Shown one piece after another: positions 1 to 9,442 of a DNA stretch of 64,000 nucleotides (positions are counted from its first letter, which is position 1; each line of letters starts with the position of its first letter). The notes under the pieces are model-generated. The model saw nothing but the letters and a program-made list of their open reading frames with translations. It did not search any database and was not told the origin of the DNA. The position numbers and the translations under genes were made by a program. The DNA is from Gimesia maris (lineage in GTDB: Bacteria > Planctomycetota > Planctomycetia > Planctomycetales > Planctomycetaceae). The stretch is from the NCBI RefSeq assembly GCF_008298035.1, contig NZ_CP042910.1, positions 4,107,001 through 4,171,000 on the forward strand. Direction: 5' to 3'.

Positions 1-474
1 TCTCCGTACGTTGTCAGTGTTCTCAAAGTTATGGTGAGGCAATAACTTGCATCAAGCCGTGGAGTTTAAAAGCTGACTGAACAATACACAACGGTTCCAG
101 CACTTCTTTTTAAAATTCTTATCCCATTTGCTCTGCAAAATTCCTACAATCTAGTAGAGAAAGCGGACATACTTGCGATAATGGCATTATTCCAATCCCG
201 GCAGGAACACAGGATTCTCTGGTTTAACTGTGATTTCCACTCTCCCGGCTGGAGATTTTTAGATTTGTCAGGCTCGGAAACCTTATATTTACTCCCTGTT
301 TTGTGTAAGGTTTCTGATCACGTTTTCTAATCTGGCATTTCATGTGGTCATGAGTCCAGAAGAACCATGCCACTTCCAGCGTGTCATTGGGGAACACGCC
401 GGTTTCCGTCCGCTTTCAAAGCCTGTTTTCCCCCTGTCATTGCCTATTACGAGTTGAACGAAATAAAGAAAAAG
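1..474. other. Upstream region of leuC, no gene seen
   Basis: This stretch precedes the leucine genes. I see no convincing coding region, tRNA or T-box-like leader, and no run of leucine codons that would mark a classical leader peptide. It presumably holds the leuCD promoter, but I could not pick a clear -35/-10 pair. A purine-rich stretch just before position 475 can serve as the leuC ribosome binding site. Confidence 0.5.
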
Positions 475-1896
475 ATGAGTAACACAAAAAATCTGTTCGA
501 TAAAGTCTGGGACTTACACTGCGTCAAAACTCTCGAATCCGGACAGGATCAGCTGCTGATCGGCTTACACCTGATCCATGAAGTCACCAGCCCGCAGGCA
601 TTTGAAATGCTGCGTGATCGGGGACTGAAAGTGCTGTTCCCCGAACGCACGATCGCCACCGTGGACCATATCGTCCCGACACAGAACCAGGCACGTCCCT
701 TTGCAGACCTGCTGGCGGAAGAAATGATGTCCGCCATCGAAAAAAACTGCATTGAGTTTGGCGTCACGCTACTGGATGTTGATGATATCCGGCAGGGAAT
801 CGTACATGTTGTCGGCCCTGAGCAGGGGCTCACGCAGCCCGGCATGACGATTGTCTGTGGTGACAGTCACACCAGTACCCACGGTGCCTTCGGTTCGATT
901 GCACTGGGAATCGGAACCAGCCAGGTTGCACACGTGCTGGCCACGCAGACCATGGCACTGGGACGCCCGAAAGTCCGCCAGGTCGTCGTGAATGGCGAAC
1001 TCGGTCCGGGCGTGACCGCCAAAGACGTGACGCTGTACATCATCCGCAAACTGGGTGTCCAGGGAGGCGTGGGTTACGCTTACGAATATGCAGGTGAAGT
1101 TTTCGACCGCATGTCAATGGAAGAACGGATGACAGTCTGCAACATGAGCATCGAAGGGGGAGCCCGCTGCGGATACATCAACCCAGACCAGACAACTGTC
1201 GACTACTTGAAAGGCCGCCCGTTTGCCCCGCAGGGAGCCGCCTTTGACAAAGCTGCGGAATGGTGGCTCGACCTTGCTTCCGGTCCCGATGCACAATTCG
1301 ACGATGTCGTGGAATTTGACGCCGCTGACATCGAACCCACGGTCACCTGGGGCATCACTCCGGCGCAATCAGTCGGCGTCTCAGAAAATCTGGCTCCGAT
1401 TTCCAGCTATGCTCCCGATGAGCAGACACTGATCAAAGAAGCGTTCCGTTATATGGAACTGGAAGAAAACCAGCCGATTAAAGGCCAGAAAATCGATGTG
1501 GCCTTTATTGGTTCCTGTACGAATTCACGTATTTCTGACCTGCGTGAAGCAGCCAAAGTCGTCGAAGGGCGACATGTCGCCGAACATGTGCGGGCATTGG
1601 TTGTTCCGGGGTCACAGCTGGTCCGCAAACAGGCGATTGAAGAAGGCCTGGACAAAATCTTTTCCGATGCCGGTTTCGAATGGCGTGAAGCAGGCTGCTC
1701 AATGTGCCTGGCTATGAACCCCGATAAACTCGTTGGAAACGAATTGTGTGCTTCCTCCAGTAACCGGAATTTCAAGGGGCGTCAAGGCAGCCCCACCGGT
1801 CGTACCCTGTTAATGAGCCCGACCATGGTCGCTGCCGCTGCCATCAATGGCTGTGTCACTGATGTGCGGGAACTGCTCAGCCCGGCGACTGTCTGA
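475..1896 (+). CDS. leuC: 3-isopropylmalate dehydratase large subunit
   Basis: LeuC pairs with LeuD to isomerise 2-isopropylmalate to 3-isopropylmalate in cytosolic leucine synthesis, using a 4Fe-4S cluster. The cluster cysteines are visible in the SCTNSR motif and in GCSMC near the C-terminus, and [13 protein letters not shown] is the aconitase-family signature. The open frame extends upstream to 367, but family alignment begins at [13 protein letters not shown], so I place the start at ATG 475, preceded by an AAGAAAAAG purine stretch. That gives 473 residues, the usual LeuC size. leuD follows after 58 bases in the same direction, as expected for a two-gene operon. Identification is secure; only the start is a choice. 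Confidence 0.97.
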   Translation: MSNTKNLFDKVWDLHCVKTLESGQDQLLIGLHLIHEVTSPQAFEMLRDRGLKVLFPERTIATVDHIVPTQNQARPFADLLAEEMMSAIEKNCIEFGVTLLDVDDIRQGIVHVVGPEQGLTQPGMTIVCGDSHTSTHGAFGSIALGIGTSQVAHVLATQTMALGRPKVRQVVVNGELGPGVTAKDVTLYIIRKLGVQGGVGYAYEYAGEVFDRMSMEERMTVCNMSIEGGARCGYINPDQTTVDYLKGRPFAPQGAAFDKAAEWWLDLASGPDAQFDDVVEFDAADIEPTVTWGITPAQSVGVSENLAPISSYAPDEQTLIKEAFRYMELEENQPIKGQKIDVAFIGSCTNSRISDLREAAKVVEGRHVAEHVRALVVPGSQLVRKQAIEEGLDKIFSDAGFEWREAGCSMCLAMNPDKLVGNELCASSSNRNFKGRQGSPTGRTLLMSPTMVAAAAINGCVTDVRELLSPATV

Positions 1897-1954
1897 TTCA
1901 CCTTAAAATTTCACCGACAAAATAATCGATTGCATAAATCAAAAGAACAGAACC

Positions 1955-2545
1955 ATGAATAAAGTAGAAAATATCACTGGAACGGGAATTCCTCTTTTAC
2001 TGGACGATATCGACACGGACCGGATCATCCCGGCCCGTTTTTTACGTTGCGTCACATTCGAAGGCCTCGGCGAGCATGCGTTCGAAGACGACCGCATCCA
2101 GGACCCGGAACACCCCTTCGACAAACCTGAATACCAGGATGCGTCCATCCTGGTGGGTGGCCGTAATTTTGGGTGTGGTTCCTCTCGTGAACACGCACCG
2201 CAGTCGCTGATCCGCTGGGGCATCCAGGCAATCATAGCTGAATCTTACGCGGAAATCTTTTTCGGCAACTGTACTTCTCTCGGAGTGCCAGCCGTATGTA
2301 CCAGTCGACAGACCCTCGAAGCATTAGACAAAGCCATTAAACAGAATCCGAAGCAGGAAATTACGGTTGATCTGCAAACCATGAAAATCACCTGTGGTGA
2401 TCAGCAGTTTGACTGTACCCTGCCTGATAATGCACGCTCTGCCCTGATTTCAGGTACTTATGACTTTTTAGCTCAACTGCTGAAAAGTACTTCCGAAATC
2501 AAAGAACGGGCTGCTGACGTTCCTTACTTCACCTCATTTGCCTGA
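1955..2545 (+). CDS. leuD: 3-isopropylmalate dehydratase small subunit
   Basis: LeuD is the swivelling small subunit of isopropylmalate isomerase and contacts the substrate carboxylate. The sequence shows the family hallmarks: [13 protein letters not shown] near the N-terminus, [15 protein letters not shown], and a C-terminal region of the expected length. At 196 residues it matches the usual 190-210. It follows leuC directly and is followed by a strong hairpin at 2559-2590 that probably ends the transcript. The ribosome binding site is weak (AACAGAAC before the ATG), which suggests translation is helped by coupling to leuC. Confidence 0.96.
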   Translation: MNKVENITGTGIPLLLDDIDTDRIIPARFLRCVTFEGLGEHAFEDDRIQDPEHPFDKPEYQDASILVGGRNFGCGSSREHAPQSLIRWGIQAIIAESYAEIFFGNCTSLGVPAVCTSRQTLEALDKAIKQNPKQEITVDLQTMKITCGDQQFDCTLPDNARSALISGTYDFLAQLLKSTSEIKERAADVPYFTSFA

Positions 2546-2558
2546 GAATCGGACAGTC

Positions 2559-2590
2559 ACGTTCCCCTGTTACAACCCAGGGGAATGTGA
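2559..2590 (+). terminator. Hairpin downstream of leuD
   Basis: A 12-bp stem (CACGTTCCCCTG at 2559-2570 against CAGGGGAATGTG at 2579-2590, 11 of 12 pairs Watson-Crick) encloses an 8-base loop. It lies 13 bases after the leuD stop. No clear U-tract follows, so it may be a processing or Rho-assisted terminator. It covers the GTG at 2587 that would otherwise extend the apbE frame upstream. Confidence 0.6.
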
Positions 2591-2637
2591 ACTCCTCTCA
2601 TCAGGCAAACGTTGACTTAACATTCAAATGTGCTCCC

Positions 2638-3744
2638 ATGCCTGAGAATAAAACGAACAGTAATCGCCGCGATTTTCTGACAGGACGCATCCTGAAACAG
2701 ACGATTGAGAATGTCGGCAACAACCTGGGCGACTATCTCAACCAGGCGACTGAAGAATTCGCTGCTCCTTCAGGTGGCCCTACAATTCGTCTAAGCACGC
2801 GGGCGATGGCCACTGAATTCGCCATGGTTATGAACCCGGGCCCCAGCCAGCAGGTCATGCGTGCCTCAGATGCACTCGATCTGATCCATGAGTACGAACA
2901 ACTCATGACGGTCTACCGCAGCACCAGCGAGATGTCGCGGGTCAACGCCACAGCCGCGGAGGGACCTGTCACCATGGATGCCCGCCTGTTCGAGATTCTC
3001 GATCAGGCCCGTCAGATCTGCCTGGATACACAAGGGGGCTTTGATCCTTCCTCCGGACCACTCATCTCGTTGTGGCGTGAATGCAGACTGGCAGGACGTC
3101 TTCCCACACAGCAGGAAATTGACGCCTGCCTGCAGCATACCGGCATTGATCAGTTTCTGTTCGATCACGACGCGAAAACGATCCAGTACCAGTCTCCTGA
3201 AAATGAGCTGAATCTCGGAGGCATCGGCAAAGGTTATGCCCTGGATCTCGCGGGTCAGTTTCTGAAGTCAGAAGAGCAGGAAAACTGGCTGTTTTATGGT
3301 GGTTTCAGCAGTATTCTGGCCACAGGCACACACAATAAACTACCGGGCTGGCCTGTGGGCATCAAGAACCCGCTTTTCACCAGCCAGCGACTGGGCACCA
3401 TTCTGCTGCAGGATTGTGCCATGTCGACCAGCGGTTCTTCAGTACAGCATTTTCGACATCAAGGGCAGCGATACGGTCATATTCTCGACCCGCGTACGGG
3501 CTGGCCGGTCTCGGAACTACTGTCTGTAACGGTTATTGCACCTGATGCAGCCCTGGCGGACGCCCTTTCCACTGCTTTTTACGTAATCGGCATCGAAAAG
3601 GCTCTGGAGTATTGCGAGAACCATACCCAGGTCGGTACGATTTTAATTCCCCCCCCTGCCCAAGGCAGAAAACTCAGCCCGGTCATTCGTGGAATTCCGA
3701 ATGAGTTTCTGTTCCTGGATCGCGACCAATTGTTGTCACAATGA
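2638..3744 (+). CDS. apbE: FAD:protein FMN transferase (ApbE family)
   Basis: ApbE enzymes attach FMN from FAD to threonine residues of redox proteins such as Na+-translocating NQR or RNF subunits. The core signatures are visible: the RAMATEF segment, GFDPSSG, the GGIGKGYALD nucleotide-binding loop, GGFSSILATG, and HILDPRTG near the C-terminus. The N-terminus has NRRDFLTGR, a twin-arginine-like pair but without an obvious hydrophobic stretch, so export is uncertain. The frame can extend to GTG 2587, but that codon sits in the leuD hairpin, so I prefer ATG 2638; neither has a good ribosome binding site. With this start it is 368 residues, in the family range. Its target protein is not evident here. 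Confidence 0.9.
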   Translation: MPENKTNSNRRDFLTGRILKQTIENVGNNLGDYLNQATEEFAAPSGGPTIRLSTRAMATEFAMVMNPGPSQQVMRASDALDLIHEYEQLMTVYRSTSEMSRVNATAAEGPVTMDARLFEILDQARQICLDTQGGFDPSSGPLISLWRECRLAGRLPTQQEIDACLQHTGIDQFLFDHDAKTIQYQSPENELNLGGIGKGYALDLAGQFLKSEEQENWLFYGGFSSILATGTHNKLPGWPVGIKNPLFTSQRLGTILLQDCAMSTSGSSVQHFRHQGQRYGHILDPRTGWPVSELLSVTVIAPDAALADALSTAFYVIGIEKALEYCENHTQVGTILIPPPAQGRKLSPVIRGIPNEFLFLDRDQLLSQ

Positions 3745-4002
3745 TTTGTCGTTATAAAGGACTCTTTGAAGAACAGGTTCGTAAAACGCACGTTTCTTTG
3801 AGCACGACAAATCGTGATTGAGAGCGGTAAGACGAATGGACCTGAGTCATCTGGCTCAGGATTCATGTTCTTTCAGGAAGCATCAACGCCAGGGTACGAA
3901 CCACTGACGATCAATCCTTTTTTGGATTTGGTCATGTCAAATACAGTCAATCAGCATCTGGTTTAAGAAATTGAAATCCCCTGATAAAAAGAGGGTTCAC
4001 GA

Positions 4003-5244
4003 GTGCAAGATTTAAAGAGAATCACAGGCATTGCGATCCTGTTCATCGTCGTATTACGTCTCAGTATAGGCTGGCAACTGCTTTACGAAGGCCTCTGGAA
4101 GATTGACACCCTCAGTTCCAATCGCCCCTGGACAGCCGCCGGTTACCTTAATAATGCCAAAGGACCGTTTCGGGATCATTTCCGCAACATGACTGGTGAC
4201 CCGAATGACCTGAACTGGCTCGACGCAGACAAGGTCAAAGCCAAGTGGCTGGGTTGGGAACAGCGCTTCCTGAACCACTACCCCAACCTGACCGATGCCC
4301 AGAAATCCCGGCTGCACCAGATGGTGAGTGGCAGTGATTATTTCGCCGCTGAACTGAGTGCGCTGCCTCCCGGAGTCAAATTCAACGGCAGTCTCGGAGA
4401 AGTGATCGAGTATGACCCCAAACGCCAACGCCTGATTGTGAATGGGGAAAAACACCTCACACCAGCTGAAAAACAGCGGCTGCAGAAAATGGTACCCGTC
4501 AAAAAAGGTCCCAATGGCAAACTGACAGGCGGAACAGCTCTCGATCGTGAATACTTCGATGCTGTAGAAAAAGTCTATGCACGTTCTTCGCGACTCAGTT
4601 ATATCGAGAAGATGCAGGCATCCCTGCGAGGCAATCCGGAACTGGCGGGACAGATTGACGTCGAACAGGAAGGCACCATCGACGGGAAACGCGTCGGAAA
4701 AATTGAACAGTATAAAATCGCCCTGGATCGCTATGAACAGCGACTCGCCAAAGCCGACCAGGATTTCAAGGTGGATCACCTCAATAAAATCTGGTCGGAA
4801 ATCCAGAGCATGAAAGCAAGCCTGGTGAATCCCATTCGGGCCATGGAAGACGAAATGGAATCGGAAGCCAGCAAACTGCTTACGCCAGAACAACTGGCAG
4901 CAGGTCCGGTCCCCCTCGAAAATACGCAAATCCACCGCGTCAACATGATGACCATCTACAGTCTGACAATACTGGGAGTTCTGCTCCTGATCGGATTTGG
5001 TACCCGGATCGCAGCGCTTGCTTCAGCAGGAATGCTGCTTTCATTCTATCTGGTTATGCCTCCCTGGCCGGGAGTTCCTCCGGTCCCGGGACCTGAACAC
5101 AGTTTTATTATTAATAAGAATCTGATTGAAGTACTGGCTCTACTGGCGATCGCCGCGTTACCCACGGGAACCTGGTTCGGCATTGATGGTCTGGTTTACC
5201 GTTTTTTCCATAGCCGAAAAAACAAGACAAACAAAACCAACTGA
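4003..5244 (+). CDS. DoxX-like membrane protein with large soluble insert
   Basis: The protein starts at a GTG with GAGGG seven bases upstream. One hydrophobic segment lies at residues ~5-25, then ~280 mostly hydrophilic residues rich in charged helical stretches, and then three hydrophobic segments (~310-335, ~340-350, ~370-390). The first segment with its LYEGLWKID motif and the final segments fit a DoxX/MauE-type four-helix membrane protein whose first loop has been replaced by a long insert. Planctomycetes commonly carry such extended DoxX proteins. Function is unknown; DoxX relatives are linked to quinone or thiol redox. It is 124 bases ahead of the oxidoreductase gene, and co-function with it is only inference. 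Confidence 0.7.
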   Translation: MQDLKRITGIAILFIVVLRLSIGWQLLYEGLWKIDTLSSNRPWTAAGYLNNAKGPFRDHFRNMTGDPNDLNWLDADKVKAKWLGWEQRFLNHYPNLTDAQKSRLHQMVSGSDYFAAELSALPPGVKFNGSLGEVIEYDPKRQRLIVNGEKHLTPAEKQRLQKMVPVKKGPNGKLTGGTALDREYFDAVEKVYARSSRLSYIEKMQASLRGNPELAGQIDVEQEGTIDGKRVGKIEQYKIALDRYEQRLAKADQDFKVDHLNKIWSEIQSMKASLVNPIRAMEDEMESEASKLLTPEQLAAGPVPLENTQIHRVNMMTIYSLTILGVLLLIGFGTRIAALASAGMLLSFYLVMPPWPGVPPVPGPEHSFIINKNLIEVLALLAIAALPTGTWFGIDGLVYRFFHSRKNKTNKTN

Positions 5245-5296
5245 TTCAGTACATTTTACGTAAGAAATGAAGGTACATCTAACAAACGCCTCGTTT

Positions 5297-5312
5297 CCAG
5301 CCTATAATTAAC
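5297..5312 (+). promoter_or_regulatory. Possible promoter of the Tat oxidoreductase gene
   Basis: A perfect TATAAT hexamer lies at 5303-5308, about 60 bases ahead of the ATG at 5369. I could not find a good -35 at 16-18 bases, so this is a weak prediction based on the -10 alone. Confidence 0.25.
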
Positions 5313-5368
5313 TAAATATCACTCCCTACGGATCACAGCTACGCAATGCGTACCAGGAGAATATCAAG

Positions 5369-6916
5369 ATGAATCTGACTCCCGAACAGGAACAAATCGG
5401 AAAAGATAACTTCAACGAAGCGGTTGCTTTTACCCGTCGTGACTTCCTCACGACGGCAGCGGCAGCGGGTACCGGATTAGGCGCTGCCTATTTTGGTTAC
5501 GAAGAGCTCAAAGGCAAACCGGTCAAAGTCGGTTTCATCGGGACAGGTGATGAAGGCAGCGTGCTGATTACGCAGCATCCACCCGAATACATGGAAATCG
5601 TCGCCATAGCAGACCTGCGTCCTTCCAACCGCAAAAAAGCGTTTCACGGTCACGGCAATGAACACCGCGTCGGACTGATTAATAAGCTCGGTGCAGAAAA
5701 AGCATCCAAGATCAAACAGTACGATGATCATAATAAACTGATCGCCGCGAAAAATGAGCTGGGTCTGGAAGCAGTTGTGATTGCAGTCCCTCTCAGCCAG
5801 CATGCTCCCATCGCCATGGCAGCGCTCGACGCCGGGCTGCATGTGCTCTCTGAAAAACTGATGGCTCACAACATCACTGAATGCAAACAGCTCATCAAGA
5901 AAGCAAAAGAGAAAAACCTGCTGCTCGCTGTAGGGCATCAACGCCATTACAGCGTGCTGTATGACAATGCAAATCAACTTGTAAAAACCGGTATCCTCGG
6001 CGATATTCGACATATCCGCGCCCAGTGGCACCGCAATAACAGCTTCCCCGGCAGAGACAGCTGGCGGAAAAATGTTCCCAAAGAAGACCAAGAGGCGCTC
6101 GCCCAGACAGTCAAAGAGTATGGCTACGATAACATGGACGAACTTATCAACTGGCGCCTGTACAACAAAACGGGCGGTGGACTGATGGCCGAACTGGGAA
6201 GCCACCAGTTGGATGCCTGCAGCATCTTCCTGGGCAAAGTTCACCCATTGGCAGTACAGGGATATGGTGGCAAAAACTTCTACGGAGTCAAAGGAATCGG
6301 TTCCAAAGACAAACAGGAAGACGATCGAGAGATCGACGACCATGTGTATGTCACTATTGAATTCCCGGGACCACACTATGACCCCGAAACCAATCCCCGC
6401 GATATCTGTATCGTGACCTACTCCTCAATCAACACCAACCGCTGGGAACCGTACGGCGAAACCGTGCTCGGCAGTCGCGGCACCCTGATCATGAAGACAG
6501 AAAAAGAAGCTCTGCTCTTCAAGGAGGCCAGCCCCTCTACCGGTGGTGGTGGCCCCGACCAGCGTCTGTGGGTCATCAAATCCAGCGATGGAAGTGGACC
6601 GGTTCTGGATGCCTATGAAACGACTGCTCCCTCTGCAGCTGCTTCAGACACAACCAAAGCCATGGGAGATGAAATCAGCCGAGGATACACCGAAGAAATG
6701 GAACATTTCTGCCACTGTATCCGAACGGACAACCACAGCGAGCCTAAAGATGGCGGCCTGAAATGTAATGGAACCGTCGCGATGGCCGATGCCATCATGG
6801 CATTGACATCCAACCTGGCCATGAAACATAAGGTTCGCATTGAATTCAAGCCCGAATGGTTTGATCCCGATAATCCGGCCACACCCGAAGCAGATTTTGC
6901 TGACAAACTGGCCTGA
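5369..6916 (+). CDS. Tat-exported Gfo/Idh/MocA family oxidoreductase
   Basis: This is an NAD(P)-dependent oxidoreductase of the Gfo/Idh/MocA superfamily, of the long planctomycete type. The N-terminus carries a twin-arginine signal ([12 protein letters not shown], residues ~18-35) and the Rossmann motif GFIGTGDEG follows near residue 53. An EKLMA motif near residue ~165 is the EKP-like catalytic segment, with [10 protein letters not shown] further on as the usual substrate-side His/Asp motif. The start has AGGAGA eight bases upstream. At 515 residues it is longer than cytosolic relatives, in line with exported forms. The substrate cannot be read from sequence; a sugar or inositol derivative is usual. 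A terminator follows at 6961. Confidence 0.88.
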   Translation: MNLTPEQEQIGKDNFNEAVAFTRRDFLTTAAAAGTGLGAAYFGYEELKGKPVKVGFIGTGDEGSVLITQHPPEYMEIVAIADLRPSNRKKAFHGHGNEHRVGLINKLGAEKASKIKQYDDHNKLIAAKNELGLEAVVIAVPLSQHAPIAMAALDAGLHVLSEKLMAHNITECKQLIKKAKEKNLLLAVGHQRHYSVLYDNANQLVKTGILGDIRHIRAQWHRNNSFPGRDSWRKNVPKEDQEALAQTVKEYGYDNMDELINWRLYNKTGGGLMAELGSHQLDACSIFLGKVHPLAVQGYGGKNFYGVKGIGSKDKQEDDREIDDHVYVTIEFPGPHYDPETNPRDICIVTYSSINTNRWEPYGETVLGSRGTLIMKTEKEALLFKEASPSTGGGGPDQRLWVIKSSDGSGPVLDAYETTAPSAAASDTTKAMGDEISRGYTEEMEHFCHCIRTDNHSEPKDGGLKCNGTVAMADAIMALTSNLAMKHKVRIEFKPEWFDPDNPATPEADFADKLA

Positions 6917-6960
6917 TCGCAGTCTATTGAATTCAGACTCAATTTCGATCATGATTCCAC

Positions 6961-6992
6961 AATGCCGAGGAATAAACTCCTCGGCATTGTTT
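6961..6992 (+). terminator. Rho-independent terminator after the oxidoreductase gene
   Basis: A perfect 11-bp stem (AATGCCGAGGA at 6961-6971, TCCTCGGCATT at 6978-6988) with a 6-base loop is followed by GTTTCTTT. It lies 44 bases after the stop codon and separates this unit from the MFS gene. Confidence 0.8.
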
Positions 6993-7033
6993 CTTTATAA
7001 ATAGTCATCGCATCCACTGCAAAGGGGAACCAC

Positions 7034-8332
7034 GTGTCGGAAGGACGCAAGGCAGGCCTGTTTCTCATTTTCGTAACGGTCTTCATCGATCTGCTGGGAT
7101 TTGGGATCGTATTACCGTTACTGCCTCGCTACGGCGAACATTTTGAAGCAGGTGGCACCACACTCGGACTGTTGATGGCATCCTTTTCTGCCATGCAGTT
7201 TCTGTTTGCTCCCGTCTGGGGACGGATTTCCGACCGTGTGGGACGCCGCCCGATCTTAATTCTGGGCCTGCTCGGATCCACCTTTTTTTACGGCATGTTC
7301 GGATTTGCAACTTCACTGGGCAAAACCGGTATGTTCCTGGGAATAGATGCCCTTTCCTGGTTATTCATCACCCGGATCGGTGCCGGAATCGCAGGCGCAA
7401 CGATCCCCACCGCGCAGGCTTATATCGCAGACATCACCGGCCCGAAAGAACGCGGCAAGGGAATGGCACTGATTGGAGCTGCCTTCGGAATCGGGTTCAC
7501 GTTCGGCCCCCTGATTGGTGCTGCCTTTGTTTCCGCAGAGACAGGTGCCACCCCCAGCGCAGCGCCAGGCTATGTCGCCTGTGTTCTCTCAGGAATGGCT
7601 GCCCTGCTCTCCATTTTCATTCTGCCTGAATCCCTGACGAAAAAAACAACCGATTCTCTCGCCAGACGTCATCACTGGTTCGATATCACCAGTTTTCGAC
7701 ATGCTTTGACACAACCGCGTATCGGACTGATTCTGCTGGCGATCTTTCTGACGACCTTCGCGTTTGCCCAGTTTGAATCCACGCTCTCCCTGCTGACTCA
7801 GGAACTCGGATTCGCTGCCCGCAGCAACTTTTTCATCTTTGCCTACATCGGTTTTATCTTAACACTCAGCCAGGGGTTTCTGGTCAGACGACTGATTCCC
7901 AGGCTGGGTGAATATCGCATGGGATTATTTGGAATCGTTCTGATGGTTATCGGCCTGCTGCTGATTGGCGTTGCCGGCAATTCCGGGTCCTACACAATGC
8001 TGTATGCCGTACTCCCGATTTCTGTGATTGGGTTTTCCGCGACAACCCCTTCCCTGCAGTCGCTGCTCTCACTGAATACTTCCGATGCAGAACAGGGTGG
8101 AATCCTCGGGGTCGGCCAGAGTATCTCTGCCCTCGCACGGATTCTCGGCCCCCTCGCAGGCATCATTCTGTTTAAGGGAACTAAAGGAGATCTGATCACA
8201 GGCAGCATTACTGCCCCCTACTGGGTAGGAGCCGGAATCATGCTGCTCGGCCTGATTCTGATGACCATCTTAAAATCTGGCTCGACTGATACGGAATCAG
8301 AGCCCGAAATCTCATCCCCGGCTGAAACTTAA
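7034..8332 (+). CDS. MFS transporter, TetA-like drug-efflux type
   Basis: This is a 432-residue major facilitator superfamily protein with about twelve hydrophobic segments in two halves. The loop after the second helix carries GRISDRVGRRP, the conserved MFS motif A, and the first helix has FIDLLGFGIVLPLLP, typical of the TetA/TCR39-like drug:H+ antiporter branch. It starts at GTG 7034 with AAGGGG seven bases upstream. It stands alone between a terminator and the DUF1573 gene, with no adjacent regulator. The exported compound is unknown; tetracycline should not be assumed from family resemblance alone. Confidence 0.88.
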   Translation: MSEGRKAGLFLIFVTVFIDLLGFGIVLPLLPRYGEHFEAGGTTLGLLMASFSAMQFLFAPVWGRISDRVGRRPILILGLLGSTFFYGMFGFATSLGKTGMFLGIDALSWLFITRIGAGIAGATIPTAQAYIADITGPKERGKGMALIGAAFGIGFTFGPLIGAAFVSAETGATPSAAPGYVACVLSGMAALLSIFILPESLTKKTTDSLARRHHWFDITSFRHALTQPRIGLILLAIFLTTFAFAQFESTLSLLTQELGFAARSNFFIFAYIGFILTLSQGFLVRRLIPRLGEYRMGLFGIVLMVIGLLLIGVAGNSGSYTMLYAVLPISVIGFSATTPSLQSLLSLNTSDAEQGGILGVGQSISALARILGPLAGIILFKGTKGDLITGSITAPYWVGAGIMLLGLILMTILKSGSTDTESEPEISSPAET

Positions 8333-8467
8333 AGGCAGGCCAGTCTCACTGTGGTCCTGCTAACACTCACAAAACCCGGTCTTGTCCCGTTTTTCAGTTT
8401 GTGTTAATGATATGCACAGTTTTAGCCTTTAAATGACAAGATAGACACTCTTACGGGCACGGATGCC

Positions 8468-9277
8468 ATGCGCAATAATCTCTTCAAATCAAAATGGAAT
8501 CGCAGTATTCTGCTGGCATTAGCTGTTTCCCCTTTTATTACGGCCAGTTTCGCGCACTGGTCCGGTTCACGGGTTCAGGAGTCACTGGCTGCAGAAGAAA
8601 AACCGGCTCTGGCATTTGAAACCTACATGGTCAATACCGGCATGGTGAAAGAGACCACACGGGTTGTCGGCGCCCGTTTCCGTTTTAAAAACCTGAGTGA
8701 GCATAAGGTGACTGTCACGGAACTCGTCCCCAGTTGTGGATGCCTCAAACCACGCCTTGAGAAAAAAGTCTATGAGCCGAATGAAACGGGTGAATTCCAG
8801 TTGAAAATGGAAACCGCCAGTGAATCCCCTGGACAGAAAGAATACTTCGTTGACTTCAAATACGAAGACACGCAGGAACGCTCCACACGCCTGACATTCA
8901 AACTGGAATTGCCGACCCGCAGACTGGTCGTAAAACCCAAAGCACTGGTAATCTACCAATTCACACCCGGGAGAACTATCCATCCGCTGACCGTTTCCGA
9001 CTACCGGGGCGGTCAGGATTTCGAAATCATCAGTGTCGAGAGCACTTCGAAATTTGCAAAAGTAAAACTGGCAGAACGGGAGCTGGATAAAGGGGTCACT
9101 TCACAGAAACTGGAAGTCATCGTCGAAAACCTGGTGCCCCCCGGAAAGCATAACGGGATGATCGTCATCAAAACCAATGACCCTGATTTCCCGGAACTCT
9201 ATGTCCCAATGATCATCCAGGGGCCCGACCGGAAAACAGCCCAAAACCTGCTGCCAGGTTCACCTAACGCCAATTAA
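8468..9277 (+). CDS. DUF1573 protein, exported
   Basis: The protein has an N-terminal hydrophobic signal segment (residues ~13-30) and then a DUF1573 Ig-like fold, marked by the characteristic PSCGCLKPR motif around residue 95. The DUF1573 family is abundant in planctomycetes and Bacteroidetes, is thought to be periplasmic or surface located, and has no established function. A second Ig-like half follows, ending with NDPDFPEL, another common motif in these proteins. Length is 269 residues. It has no obvious operon partner: the next gene is 165 bases away. Confidence 0.8.
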   Translation: MRNNLFKSKWNRSILLALAVSPFITASFAHWSGSRVQESLAAEEKPALAFETYMVNTGMVKETTRVVGARFRFKNLSEHKVTVTELVPSCGCLKPRLEKKVYEPNETGEFQLKMETASESPGQKEYFVDFKYEDTQERSTRLTFKLELPTRRLVVKPKALVIYQFTPGRTIHPLTVSDYRGGQDFEIISVESTSKFAKVKLAERELDKGVTSQKLEVIVENLVPPGKHNGMIVIKTNDPDFPELYVPMIIQGPDRKTAQNLLPGSPNAN

Positions 9278-9442
9278 GCCAGGTGTTTCCATTCTTTCCT
9301 CGAAATGTGAATAATTTTCTCTCTTTTTGAGATTTTCTATACATTTTTTGTACGGAAAGCGTGTTTCAGCCCCACTATTTATGGGTAGAGAAACCATGTT
9401 TTGCGGTTTTCCCCACGTTCCTCTTTTCTTCAATGGTGCTGT

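Noticed and set aside
4054-4935. A 293-residue minus-strand frame opposite the DoxX-like gene
   Set aside because: The composition is that of a mirrored coding strand and no motif is visible; the plus-strand gene has the membrane segments and ribosome binding site.
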